This document shows, in pieces, positions 1 through 7,192 of a stretch of DNA of 16,779 nt; the stretch's first letter is position 1; every line of letters begins with the position of its first letter. Position numbers and translations under genes: made by a program. The stretch is from a bacterium (lineage in GTDB: Bacteria; Bipolaricaulota; Bipolaricaulia; UBA7950; UBA9294). The notes beneath the pieces are model-generated. The model saw only the letters and a list, made by a program, of their open reading frames with translations, had not been told where the DNA came from and did not search any database. The stretch is taken from positions 1 to 16,779 of the forward strand of contig DAOVHV010000006.1 of assembly GCA_030671645.1 (NCBI GenBank), given 5' to 3'.

Positions 1-3000
1 TACAACGCTGACTTCGACGGCGATCAAATGGCCGTGCATCTTCCGCTTTCTGAAGAGGCGATCCGTGAGGCGCGCGAGTTGATGGCGGCACCGAGGAACA
101 TCCTTTCGCCGTCCGATGGCGAGCCGATCACTTTGCCGACCCAGGATCCCGTATACGCCTACTACTATCTCACGCTGGAAGTGAAGGACGGCAAAGGATC
201 GGGCAAAGCGTTCCGCGATATCGACGAAGCACGCAAAGCCTGTGAAGAAGGTGTACTTGGACTGCACAGCCCCGTTCAAATTCGTATCGATGGCAAACGA
301 ATCGAGACGACACTGGGACGTGCTGAACTGAATCGTATCTTCCCGGAATCAGTCCGCGACTATGGCCGTGTGATGAATCGTAGTGCGATTCGGCGAGTCG
401 TGCGCAGATGCTATCACGAATTCGGCTGGGAGAAAGCGGCTGAAGTTCTCGACGATCTCAAGGATCTGGGATTCAAATATGCTACCCAGGCCGGCCTGAC
501 GATTTCACTGAAGGATTGTCTAATCCCTGAGGAAAAGGAAGGCATCGTCCGTGACTCGCTGGCCGCGGTTCAGCGTATCGAGACGATGTTCCGGATGGGA
601 TTGGCGACCGAAGAGGAGCGCCGGCAGTCGGTCATCCGAATCTGGCGACGAACCGTTGACGATGTTGAAGATGCCACCATGGCCAACTTGAAGAGTCATC
701 TTTTCAATCCGGTCTACGGAATTGTGACTTCGGGTGCTCGCGGCGGCCCCGATCAGGTGAAACAGCTGTGTGGCATGCGCGGCCCCATGGCCGGTCCTTC
801 GGGAGAGATCCTTGAGCGGCCCGTCATCTCCAACTTCAGAGAAGGGTTGGACATGTTGGAGTATTTCATCTCAACGCACGGCGGCCGAAAAGGCGCCGCC
901 GACACGGCGCTCAAGACGGCCGATTCAGGATATCTTACTCGGCGGTTGGTGGACGCGTCGTCGGACACCATCATCACCGAACTGGACTGCGGTACCTCGC
1001 AAGGCATCGATATCGATCCCCTGTGGTTTAGCAAGACCGAGGTCATGGAGTCGATCGAAGAACGTATCTATGGCCGTGTGTCGGCTGAGCGGGTGATCGA
1101 CCCCGCATCCGGCGAAGTCCTGCTGGACGCTAATCAGTGGATCTCTCAAGACGTGGCGGATCATCTCGGGCGGCTGGAATGCGAACTGTCAATGAAGAAG
1201 CCGGCCGAGCGGGAGCGAATGATCGGGACGAAGAACGTCGCTGAAATCAAGAATCTCAAGACCGACCGTGTACTTGTCAAGGCGGATGAATTGTTGACGC
1301 CGCGTCATATTGACGTGTTGAAAGAAGGCGGGATCAAGACGGTTCGTGTGCGACCGCGGATTGTGATTCGTTCGCCCATGACATGTGAGACTGCCAGTGG
1401 AATCTGTCAGCTGTGCTATGGCTTCGACATGAGCAACCATCAGCCGGTGGATCTGGGGACCGCGGTGGGGGTAATCGCGGCACAGTCGGTGGGCGAGCCG
1501 GGTACGCAGCTCACAATGCGCACCTTCCATACGGGAGGAGTTGCGGGTGATGACATCACCCAGGGGCTTCCGCGTGCAGAGGAGTTGTTTGAGGCGCGGA
1601 GAACCATGAAGAGTGGAGAAGCAGGAATCTCTCCACTTGATGGGTACATCACCAGCATTACGCCGACGGCGACGGGTGACGACCAGGTGGAAGTAACCGG
1701 AGAAATTCGCACGGCTCGTCTCCCAGTATCCATCCTGCGTGCGGAGGCGGGCGAGCAAATCAGCGTGGAAGGGTTAATGGATCCATCCAGCCCATGTGCC
1801 GGTGAGTTGTACATTCTCGATGGGGACGATGGCTCGCAAGAGCTGCTGATCATCGATACGTCGGCCGGGGATCGAAACTATCCGTTGCCGATTGCCGCTT
1901 TACCCAAAGTGAAAGACGGCGATCATGTTGCTGAGGGGGATGCCCTTACGGAGCGATTCAACATCGAAGGCATTATCGCCGATCGTGACGCGGTGGTTCA
2001 GATCCCGGAAAGCGAGGAACGTGTATTCGTCTTGGTCTCCGACGACGGAGAAACCACCGAGCACCAAATCCCGTTTGGCGCGCGCCTGATGGTCGAGGCA
2101 GGGGCGAAGGTCAAGGAAGGCGATCAGATGACCTCGCGATCGAAACCGGTGTTCATCGCTGCCGAGGCTGAAGGAACGGTATTGGTCCTTGCCGATCGAC
2201 TTATCGTGTTCAATCCTGACGGCGACAGCATGCGAATCCCGCTGACGTCTGATCTGCGTGTAACCAAGCGGCACGGCGCTTCGGTGAAGTCAGGCGAACA
2301 GGTATTGGCGTTGGAGATCGCGCACCAAGGTGAAATCGTGGTGGAATCAATCAACAAGCGGAAGGGCATCGCCACTGTTCACCTGCAGCCCAAGAGCATC
2401 GTCAAGATCGACAAAGCCGTCATAGTCAGAGTCGGTGATAAGGTTGAAGAAGGGGACTTGCTCACCAAGGGTGTTGTTGCGCCTCATACCCTGTTAGAAA
2501 CGGCTGGTGTGCACAAGGTTCGCCAGTATCTGATGAGTGAAATCCACATGGTCTACAAACAGCAAGGTGTGGATATTAACGACAAGCATCTTGAAGTGAT
2601 CATCCGTCAGATTCTGAACAACGTCCGGATTGTCGAGCGCGGCGATGCGAAATTCTTGCTCGGAGATCTGGTGACGCTTGAAGAATACCGAAAAGAGATT
2701 CGCGGACTGACTCAGTGGAATCAAGAAGCCGAGCGTTTGCGACAGGATGTACTTGACGAGCCGTTGGCAGAAGACATTGCCACCGGCGGCCATCTGATCG
2801 CGACCAGCGGTGATCCGCTCACTCAGGAGTTGATGGATCGAGCATCGAAACTGGGAATTGAGAGAGTGCACGTAACCCACGGGGAAGAAACTGTCGAAGT
2901 GTCCCTGATTGACAAACGGTATCCAGACGGCGAGCGAGAGTTGCTCCGGATCTCGCGAGCAGCGCTACAGACCAAAGGCTGGCTGTCGGCCGCGTCGTTC

Positions 3001-3213
3001 CAGCGTACGACCAAGGTGCTTTCCGAAGCTGCCTTGCGCGGGGAAGTGGACGAACTCAATGGGCTCAAGCCAAGTATCATTGTAGGAAAAAGGATTCCAT
3101 CCGGAACGGGTTTTAGGATCCCTGGCCTGGTGGATGAAGTTGCGGACGAAGAGTTGCTCGAGACTGAAGTTGCCTCCGTGTCGGATGATGAGTCTGCAAC
3201 TCAGGTTGAATGA
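1..3213 (+). CDS. rpoC: DNA-directed RNA polymerase subunit beta' (5'-truncated by window edge)
   Basis: This is the beta' subunit, which carries the catalytic magnesium site of the RNA polymerase core enzyme. The window opens inside the gene: codons 2-8 encode NADFDGD, whose three aspartates bind the catalytic Mg2+; about 450 N-terminal residues should lie upstream if the missing part has normal length. Counting from the first codon, the bridge helix (GARGGPDQVKQLCGMRG) is near residues 245-261, the zinc site uses Cys330, 462, 469 and 472, and the trigger helix (GEPGTQLTMRTFHTGG) is near 498-513. The trigger loop has no SI3-type insertion. The segment after it is about 220 residues longer than in E. 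coli because of repeated SBHM-like modules, and a second extra segment lies near residues 904-979. The conserved C-terminal switch/clamp region (WLSAASFQ, LKPSIIVGKRIPSGTG) follows, and the protein ends in an acidic tail. Stop is TGA; rpsL follows after 45 bases. Confidence 0.98.
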   Translation, partial: YNADFDGDQMAVHLPLSEEAIREARELMAAPRNILSPSDGEPITLPTQDPVYAYYYLTLEVKDGKGSGKAFRDIDEARKACEEGVLGLHSPVQIRIDGKRIETTLGRAELNRIFPESVRDYGRVMNRSAIRRVVRRCYHEFGWEKAAEVLDDLKDLGFKYATQAGLTISLKDCLIPEEKEGIVRDSLAAVQRIETMFRMGLATEEERRQSVIRIWRRTVDDVEDATMANLKSHLFNPVYGIVTSGARGGPDQVKQLCGMRGPMAGPSGEILERPVISNFREGLDMLEYFISTHGGRKGAADTALKTADSGYLTRRLVDASSDTIITELDCGTSQGIDIDPLWFSKTEVMESIEERIYGRVSAERVIDPASGEVLLDANQWISQDVADHLGRLECELSMKKPAERERMIGTKNVAEIKNLKTDRVLVKADELLTPRHIDVLKEGGIKTVRVRPRIVIRSPMTCETASGICQLCYGFDMSNHQPVDLGTAVGVIAAQSVGEPGTQLTMRTFHTGGVAGDDITQGLPRAEELFEARRTMKSGEAGISPLDGYITSITPTATGDDQVEVTGEIRTARLPVSILRAEAGEQISVEGLMDPSSPCAGELYILDGDDGSQELLIIDTSAGDRNYPLPIAALPKVKDGDHVAEGDALTERFNIEGIIADRDAVVQIPESEERVFVLVSDDGETTEHQIPFGARLMVEAGAKVKEGDQMTSRSKPVFIAAEAEGTVLVLADRLIVFNPDGDSMRIPLTSDLRVTKRHGASVKSGEQVLALEIAHQGEIVVESINKRKGIATVHLQPKSIVKIDKAVIVRVGDKVEEGDLLTKGVVAPHTLLETAGVHKVRQYLMSEIHMVYKQQGVDINDKHLEVIIRQILNNVRIVERGDAKFLLGDLVTLEEYRKEIRGLTQWNQEAERLRQDVLDEPLAEDIATGGHLIATSGDPLTQELMDRASKLGIERVHVTHGEETVEVSLIDKRYPDGERELLRISRAALQTKGWLSAASFQRTTKVLSEAALRGEVDELNGLKPSIIVGKRIPSGTGFRIPGLVDEVADEELLETEVASVSDDESATQVE
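1690..2499 (+). repeat. Five tandem SBHM-like protein modules within rpoC
   Basis: Directly after the trigger loop, beta' contains five related units. Each has a short beta-rich stretch followed by a turn of the form G-x-x-V-x-x-G-(D/E) or close to it: GEQISVEG, GDHVAEGD, GAKVKEGD, GASVKSGE and GDKVEEGD. Their first glycines lie at codons starting 1750, 1918, 2101, 2275 and 2434, so the period is 53-61 residues. Known beta' proteins without SI3, such as that of B. subtilis, have a single such unit here (sandwich-barrel hybrid motif). The last unit leads into the usual continuation LLETAGVHKVRQYL. That the units are SBHM folds is inferred from sequence pattern; the DNA itself is not an exact repeat. 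Confidence 0.7.
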
Positions 3214-3234
3214 GGTCAACGTAGGTTCTATAAT
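3206..3234 (+). promoter_or_regulatory. Candidate sigma-70-type promoter for rpsL
   Basis: TTGAAT (3206-3211, 4 of 6 bases of the -35 consensus) lies exactly 17 bases upstream of a perfect -10 hexamer TATAAT (3229-3234). The -35 box overlaps the end and stop codon of rpoC. Transcription would start near 3241, leaving only about 18 untranslated bases before the rpsL start codon, just enough for its AGGAGAG ribosome-binding site at 3249-3255. The position, at the head of the str genes, fits the expected promoter. No terminator-like hairpin is seen between rpoC and rpsL, so read-through from rpoC is also likely. Confidence 0.6.
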
Positions 3235-3258
3235 CCGTTCCATTTCTTAGGAGAGACT

Positions 3259-3630
3259 ATGCCGACGATTAATCAACTGATCAGAATGGGAAGGAAGCCG
3301 AAGCGAAAGAAGAGCAAGGCTCCTCAACTTGATTCCTGCCCGCAGCGCCGAGGTGTTTGTACGCGCGTCTACACGCGGACGCCGAAGAAACCGAACTCCG
3401 CACTTCGGAAAGTGGCGCGCGTTCGTTTGAGCAACGGCAGGGAAGTAAGCGCCTACATCGGAGGCGAGGGGCACAATCTGCAAGAGCACTCGATGGTGTT
3501 GGTGCGCGGTGGCCGCGTCAAGGATCTTCCTGGCGTGAGATACCACATCGTCCGGGGGACGCTGGACTCCGAGGGCGTTGACGGTCGTCGGCAAGGGCGC
3601 TCGAAGTATGGCGCCAAGAAGGAAAGCTAG
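3259..3630 (+). CDS. rpsL: 30S ribosomal protein S12
   Basis: S12 sits at the decoding centre of the small subunit and helps check codon-anticodon pairing. The 123-residue product matches the family over its whole length (E. coli has 124), including TPKKPNSALRK and GGRVKDLPGVRYH. The residues where streptomycin resistance or dependence changes usually occur are wild type: Lys43, Lys88 and Pro91 in this numbering. Asp89, the residue methylthiolated by RimO in some bacteria, is present. The start is an ATG with AGGAGAG (3249-3255) four bases ahead. It is the first gene after the candidate promoter at 3206-3234 and heads the str part of the cluster. The TAG stop merges into the rpsG ribosome-binding site. 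Confidence 0.98.
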   Translation: MPTINQLIRMGRKPKRKKSKAPQLDSCPQRRGVCTRVYTRTPKKPNSALRKVARVRLSNGREVSAYIGGEGHNLQEHSMVLVRGGRVKDLPGVRYHIVRGTLDSEGVDGRRQGRSKYGAKKES

Positions 3631-3639
3631 GAGAGCTCG

Positions 3640-4098
3640 ATGAAACTACCCGGACGTGAAGTGAAACCCGACATGAAATACGGCAGCCAGCTTCTTTCCA
3701 AGCTGATCAACTATGTCATGCTGGAAGGAAAGAAGTCGGCGTCGAAGCGAATCGTCTACTCGGCGCTGGAACTCGTGGAGGAGCGAAGCGAGCAAACAGC
3801 GCTTGAGGTATTCAACGTGGCTCTTGCCAATTGCTCTCCACGACTTGAAGTTCGAACACGACGAGTTGGCGGTGCCAACTACCAAGTTCCGTACGAAGTT
3901 CCTCAGGATCGCCAAATTGCGCTTGCACTACGATGGATGGTGGACGCTGCCCGCCATCGAGGAGAACACACCATGGCCGCACGATTGGCCGGTGAAATCC
4001 TAGAAGCTGCGCGCAAAGAAGGAAAAGCGTACAACAAGCGTCTCGACGTACATCGTATGGCCGAGGCAAACAAGGCGTTCGCGCACTATCGCTGGTAG
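3640..4098 (+). CDS. rpsG: 30S ribosomal protein S7
   Basis: S7 binds the 3' major domain of 16S rRNA, nucleates assembly of the 30S head and lies near the mRNA exit and E site. The 152-residue product shows the hallmark RRVGGANYQVP and the C-terminal MAEANKAFAHYRW. Its N-terminal arm is about four residues shorter than in E. coli or B. subtilis and lacks the usual initial proline-arginine-rich start. An earlier start is impossible because the rpsL TAG stop (3628-3630) lies in the same frame three codons upstream. AGGAGAG (3629-3635) overlaps that stop and is the ribosome-binding site. The rpsL-rpsG gap is only 9 bases, so the long intercistronic S7 operator known from E. coli is absent. A 72-base gap follows before fusA. 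Confidence 0.97.
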   Translation: MKLPGREVKPDMKYGSQLLSKLINYVMLEGKKSASKRIVYSALELVEERSEQTALEVFNVALANCSPRLEVRTRRVGGANYQVPYEVPQDRQIALALRWMVDAARHRGEHTMAARLAGEILEAARKEGKAYNKRLDVHRMAEANKAFAHYRW

Positions 4099-4170
4099 AG
4101 CAGACAGCGAAGCGAATTCTTGTCTAACCTTCTTCGTTACAGCATTCGTTTACGTTGAAGAGAGGCCGTC
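4099..4170 (+). other. rpsG-fusA intergenic gap with possible hairpin over the fusA ribosome-binding site
   Basis: This is the longest non-coding stretch in the window. A pyrimidine tract CCTTCTTC (4128-4135) can pair with GAAGA (4157-4161) and AGG (4163-4165), leaving one bulged G; this would be eight base pairs closing a 21-base loop, and it would cover the purine tract GAAGAGAGG that precedes the fusA ATG at 4171. The loop holds two near-identical short direct repeats, TTCGTTAC (4133-4140) and TTCGTTTAC (4145-4153). No convincing promoter or terminator is seen. A translational control role is inference only. Confidence 0.3.
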
Positions 4171-6240
4171 ATGGATGCCCCAGTGAGCCTAGAGAAAGTC
4201 CGAAACATTGGCATCATGGCTCACATCGATGCGGGTAAGACCACCACGACAGAGCGTATTCTCTTCTACACCGGCCAGATCCACAAGATGGGTGAAGTCC
4301 ACGAGGGCGACACCGAAATGGACTGGATGATCCAGGAGCGTGAGCGGGGCATTACCATTACCTCGGCGGCCACCACTTGCTCCTGGCTCGATCACCGCAT
4401 CAACATCATTGACACGCCGGGTCACGTTGATTTCACCGCCGAGGTGGAGCGGTCGCTGAGAGTTCTCGATGGCGGTGTGGTCATATTCTCGGGTGTGGAA
4501 ATGGTGGAATCTCAGTCCGAAACAGTGTGGCGGCAGGCTGATCGCTACAACATCCCACGCATCGCGTTTGTCAACAAACTTGATCGTGTCGAATCAAGCT
4601 TCCCCGGCACCTTGGAGATGATCGAGGAGCGGCTCGGCGTGCGCACGGTGCCACTCATCCTTCCGTTTCGCAACGAAGACCGCAGACTGGAAGGATTAGT
4701 CGATCTCATCGAACGCAAATTGTTGGTCTGGAATCAAGAATCCCTAGGTGCCGAGTTTGAAGCGCGTGATATTCCAGCGGAACTGGCTGAGGAAGCCGCT
4801 CGATTCCGCGAGATGGCGCTCGAGCGAGTCGCCGAGATTGACGATGGAATTATGGAACTGTTCTTGGCCGATAAGGACATCCCGTCTGATCTGTTCCACG
4901 CTGCTTTGCGCAAAGGATGTATCGGAAGAGGCATGATTCCCGTCGTGGGAGGGTCCGCGTTCCAGAATCAGGGTATCCAGCTGCTGATGGACGCGATCAT
5001 TCGCTATCTTCCTTCGCCTATGGACGTTCCCGCCATTCGCGGTGTGGATTCGGATGAGGAGCGGCATTCGGATCCCGACGAGCCGTTCTCGGCGTTGGCC
5101 TTCAAAGTGGTGACTGATCGCTACGCCGGTCGCCTGGTCTTTATCCGCGTGTATTCGGGACGGCTAACCGCCGGCGGTCATGCCTATAACGTATCCAGCG
5201 GGAAAGGGATGCGGGTTTCCAAGATCTTTCGCATGCACGCCAATCAACGCATTCCTCTCAAGCAGGCGATTGCCGGCGACATCGTGGCCATTGTCGGGTC
5301 GCAAGACATGGCCACCGGAGACACCCTGGCCGACAAGAGCGCGCCGATTCTTCTCGAGAAGATCGAATTCCCAGATCCCGTTGTCTTCGTTGCGGTCGAG
5401 CCGAGAACCGAGGCGGAATTTGACGATTTGCTGTCGGCTCTGACGACGCTGACTCACGAAGATCCGACGTTCCACGTGCGAACGGACGAATCCACCAATC
5501 AAACCATCTTGGCCGGAATGGGTGAACTGCATCTGGAGGTCCTGATCAGGAGATTGCGTGATGAGTTCAATATGCAAGTACATGTCGGACAGCCGCAAGT
5601 TGCGTATCGAGAGACATTAACTCGGCCGATCGAGGTGGAGGATCGTTTCGACAAGCAGGCGGCCGGCAAGGGACAGTTTGCCCATGTGCGGATAAAGCTA
5701 GAGCCACTCCAGCGTGGCGCCGGGTTTGCGTTCGACTGTACAGCACCCACCGAGGAGATCCCAAAAGAGTATAGAAGCCCCATAGAAAGCGCACTTCGGG
5801 GCACATTGACAAATGGGCCTGTTGCCGGGTATCCTCTGGCCGATATTGGAGCCACCGTAATCGGTGGGTCTTTTCATCCAGTTGACTCGTCTGAACTGGC
5901 GTTTCGGGCAGCAACGGCTGGTGCGTTGCACCGAGCGTACAGGGAGGGTGTGTTTAGCCTTTTGGAGCCAATCATGGAGGGCGAAGTCATCACACCGGCG
6001 GATTATCTGGGTGAGGTGATGGAGGACCTGGCTCGCAGACGAGGGGAAATCCGGGAGCTGCTGCAGCGTGAAACCGCGCAGATTCTGCGCGTTGCGGTGC
6101 CGCTGGCAGAGACATTCGGATATGCCACACGGCTGCGTTCTTTAACCCAGGGGCGGGCAACGTACTCATTGCGCGTGGAGCGTTATGATCTCGTTCCCGA
6201 AGGATTGAAAGAGAAGATCATTCGAAGCAGAGGATATTAG
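4171..6240 (+). CDS. fusA: Translation elongation factor G
   Basis: EF-G is the cytoplasmic GTPase that drives translocation of tRNAs and mRNA and acts with RRF in ribosome recycling. The 689-residue product has the G1 loop AHIDAGKT (17-24), the switch I/G2 region ERGITIT (58-64), G3 DTPGH (81-85) and G4 NKLD (135-138). Domain II starts near 303 (DEPFSALAFK), III near 394, IV near 476 with the tip sequence SFHPVDSSELAF, and V near 598 (EPIMEGEVITP, ending FGYATRLRSLTQGRA). Length is normal. Some positions differ from common EF-G: NKLDRVESSF in place of NKMDRxGADF, and GGSAFQNQG in place of CGSAFKNKG, so it may belong to a divergent EF-G subfamily. The position between rpsG and rpsJ, with no tuf following, supports a housekeeping role. 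Confidence 0.95.
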   Translation: MDAPVSLEKVRNIGIMAHIDAGKTTTTERILFYTGQIHKMGEVHEGDTEMDWMIQERERGITITSAATTCSWLDHRINIIDTPGHVDFTAEVERSLRVLDGGVVIFSGVEMVESQSETVWRQADRYNIPRIAFVNKLDRVESSFPGTLEMIEERLGVRTVPLILPFRNEDRRLEGLVDLIERKLLVWNQESLGAEFEARDIPAELAEEAARFREMALERVAEIDDGIMELFLADKDIPSDLFHAALRKGCIGRGMIPVVGGSAFQNQGIQLLMDAIIRYLPSPMDVPAIRGVDSDEERHSDPDEPFSALAFKVVTDRYAGRLVFIRVYSGRLTAGGHAYNVSSGKGMRVSKIFRMHANQRIPLKQAIAGDIVAIVGSQDMATGDTLADKSAPILLEKIEFPDPVVFVAVEPRTEAEFDDLLSALTTLTHEDPTFHVRTDESTNQTILAGMGELHLEVLIRRLRDEFNMQVHVGQPQVAYRETLTRPIEVEDRFDKQAAGKGQFAHVRIKLEPLQRGAGFAFDCTAPTEEIPKEYRSPIESALRGTLTNGPVAGYPLADIGATVIGGSFHPVDSSELAFRAATAGALHRAYREGVFSLLEPIMEGEVITPADYLGEVMEDLARRRGEIRELLQRETAQILRVAVPLAETFGYATRLRSLTQGRATYSLRVERYDLVPEGLKEKIIRSRGY

Positions 6241-6242
6241 AA

Positions 6243-6551
6243 ATGGCAAGAGAGAAGATTCGTATCAAACTGCGGGGATATGACCACGAGCTCGTTGACA
6301 GCTCGATCCGCAAAATCGTTGAATCGGCCAAGGAGACGCGGGCCAAGATCTCCGGCCCCATTCCTCTGCCGACTCAGCGGCGGATCTACACTGTGTTGAG
6401 ATCGCCGCATATTGACAAGCGGTCGATGGAACACTTCGAGCGTCGGATTCATACTCGGCTGTTGGACATCAAAGAGCCAACCTCGGAGACGATCAATGCA
6501 TTGATGGATATCGAGCTTCCTACCGGAATCGATATCGAAATCAAGCTCTAG
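6243..6551 (+). CDS. rpsJ: 30S ribosomal protein S10 / NusE
   Basis: S10 is part of the 30S head and, outside the ribosome, pairs with NusB and NusG in transcription antitermination and transcription-translation coupling. The 102-residue product matches the family from MAREKIRIKLRGYDHELVD through GPIPLPTQ and the HIDKRSMEHFERRIH segment to the end. The start lies two bases after the fusA TAG stop, with AGAGGA (6229-6234) inside fusA as ribosome-binding site. Because there is no leader between fusA and rpsJ, the long S10 leader through which L4 controls the operon in E. coli cannot be present here. In most bacteria with this order a tuf gene would stand between fusA and rpsJ; it is missing. 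Confidence 0.98.
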   Translation: MAREKIRIKLRGYDHELVDSSIRKIVESAKETRAKISGPIPLPTQRRIYTVLRSPHIDKRSMEHFERRIHTRLLDIKEPTSETINALMDIELPTGIDIEIKL

Positions 6552-6568
6552 ACGGAGGTTGGCGGATC

Positions 6569-7192
6569 ATGGCTCGCGGAATACTTGGACGAAAGATTGG
6601 GATGACCCAGCTATTCGTCGACGACCAAGCTGTCGGTGTTACCGTCATCGAAACAAGTCCATGCGCGATCGTTCAGATTAAGACGATCGAATCCGACGGA
6701 TACAACGCACTGCAACTCGGTTACGATGAGGTCAAAGAAGCAAAAGTGACTCGTCCTCTTGCCGGGCATTTTGGAAAAGCAGGCGTGGCACCGCATCGTC
6801 GCCTGTTTGAGATCAGGATTGACAATCCGGAAGATTACACCGTCGGTGACATACTGAATGCAGACTTGTTTGAAGAAGGAGACAAGATTGACGTTGCCGG
6901 CGTATCCAAGGGGCATGGCTTCCAGGGTGTCGTCAAGCGATGGAATTTTGCAGGGGGACCCAAAACACACGGGTCCCATTTTCATCGACGCCCCGGTTCG
7001 GTAGGTAACTGTGTCAAGCCGGGTCGGGTTATCAAGGGGAAGAAGCTTCCGGGCCAGATGGGCTCTCGCCGTACGACCGTGCGAAAACTGCGAGTGCTTC
7101 GAGTCGATGTAGAACGAAACGTAATCATTGTCAAGGGTTCCACGCCGGGGGCACGGGGGACCATTCTTGAATTGGGGAAACGCCATGGCTGA
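6569..7192 (+). CDS. rplC: 50S ribosomal protein L3
   Basis: L3 is a primary 23S rRNA binder needed early in 50S assembly; its long extension reaches close to the peptidyl transferase centre. The 207-residue product begins ILGRKIGMTQLF and carries the central loop GVSKGHGFQGVVKRWNF, the GSHFHRRPGSVG segment and PGQMGSRRTTV; the glutamine in PGQMG corresponds to the one methylated by PrmB in E. coli. A GGAGG (6554-6558) lies ten bases before the ATG. The gap to rpsJ is 17 bases, the largest inside the S10-spc part. The last eight bases overlap the start of rplD. Confidence 0.98.
   Translation: MARGILGRKIGMTQLFVDDQAVGVTVIETSPCAIVQIKTIESDGYNALQLGYDEVKEAKVTRPLAGHFGKAGVAPHRRLFEIRIDNPEDYTVGDILNADLFEEGDKIDVAGVSKGHGFQGVVKRWNFAGGPKTHGSHFHRRPGSVGNCVKPGRVIKGKKLPGQMGSRRTTVRKLRVLRVDVERNVIIVKGSTPGARGTILELGKRHG

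Noticed and set aside
1189..1758. Antisense open frame of 189 codons within rpoC
   Set aside because: It lies opposite the conserved zinc-site and trigger-helix region; no recognisable domain.
3214..3258. Terminator between rpoC and rpsL
   Set aside because: No stem followed by a T-run is visible in these 45 bases.
4120..4148. Promoter in the rpsG-fusA gap (TTGTCT at 4120-4125)
   Set aside because: No acceptable -10 hexamer lies 16-18 bases downstream.
7128..7184. Upstream in-frame extension of rplD
   Set aside because: It would extend deep into rplC and add 19 residues absent from L4; the ATG at 7185 has a ribosome-binding site and gives the normal length.
6611..7186. Antisense open frame of 191 codons opposite rplC
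   Set aside because: Overlaps nearly all of a conserved gene and shows no domain.
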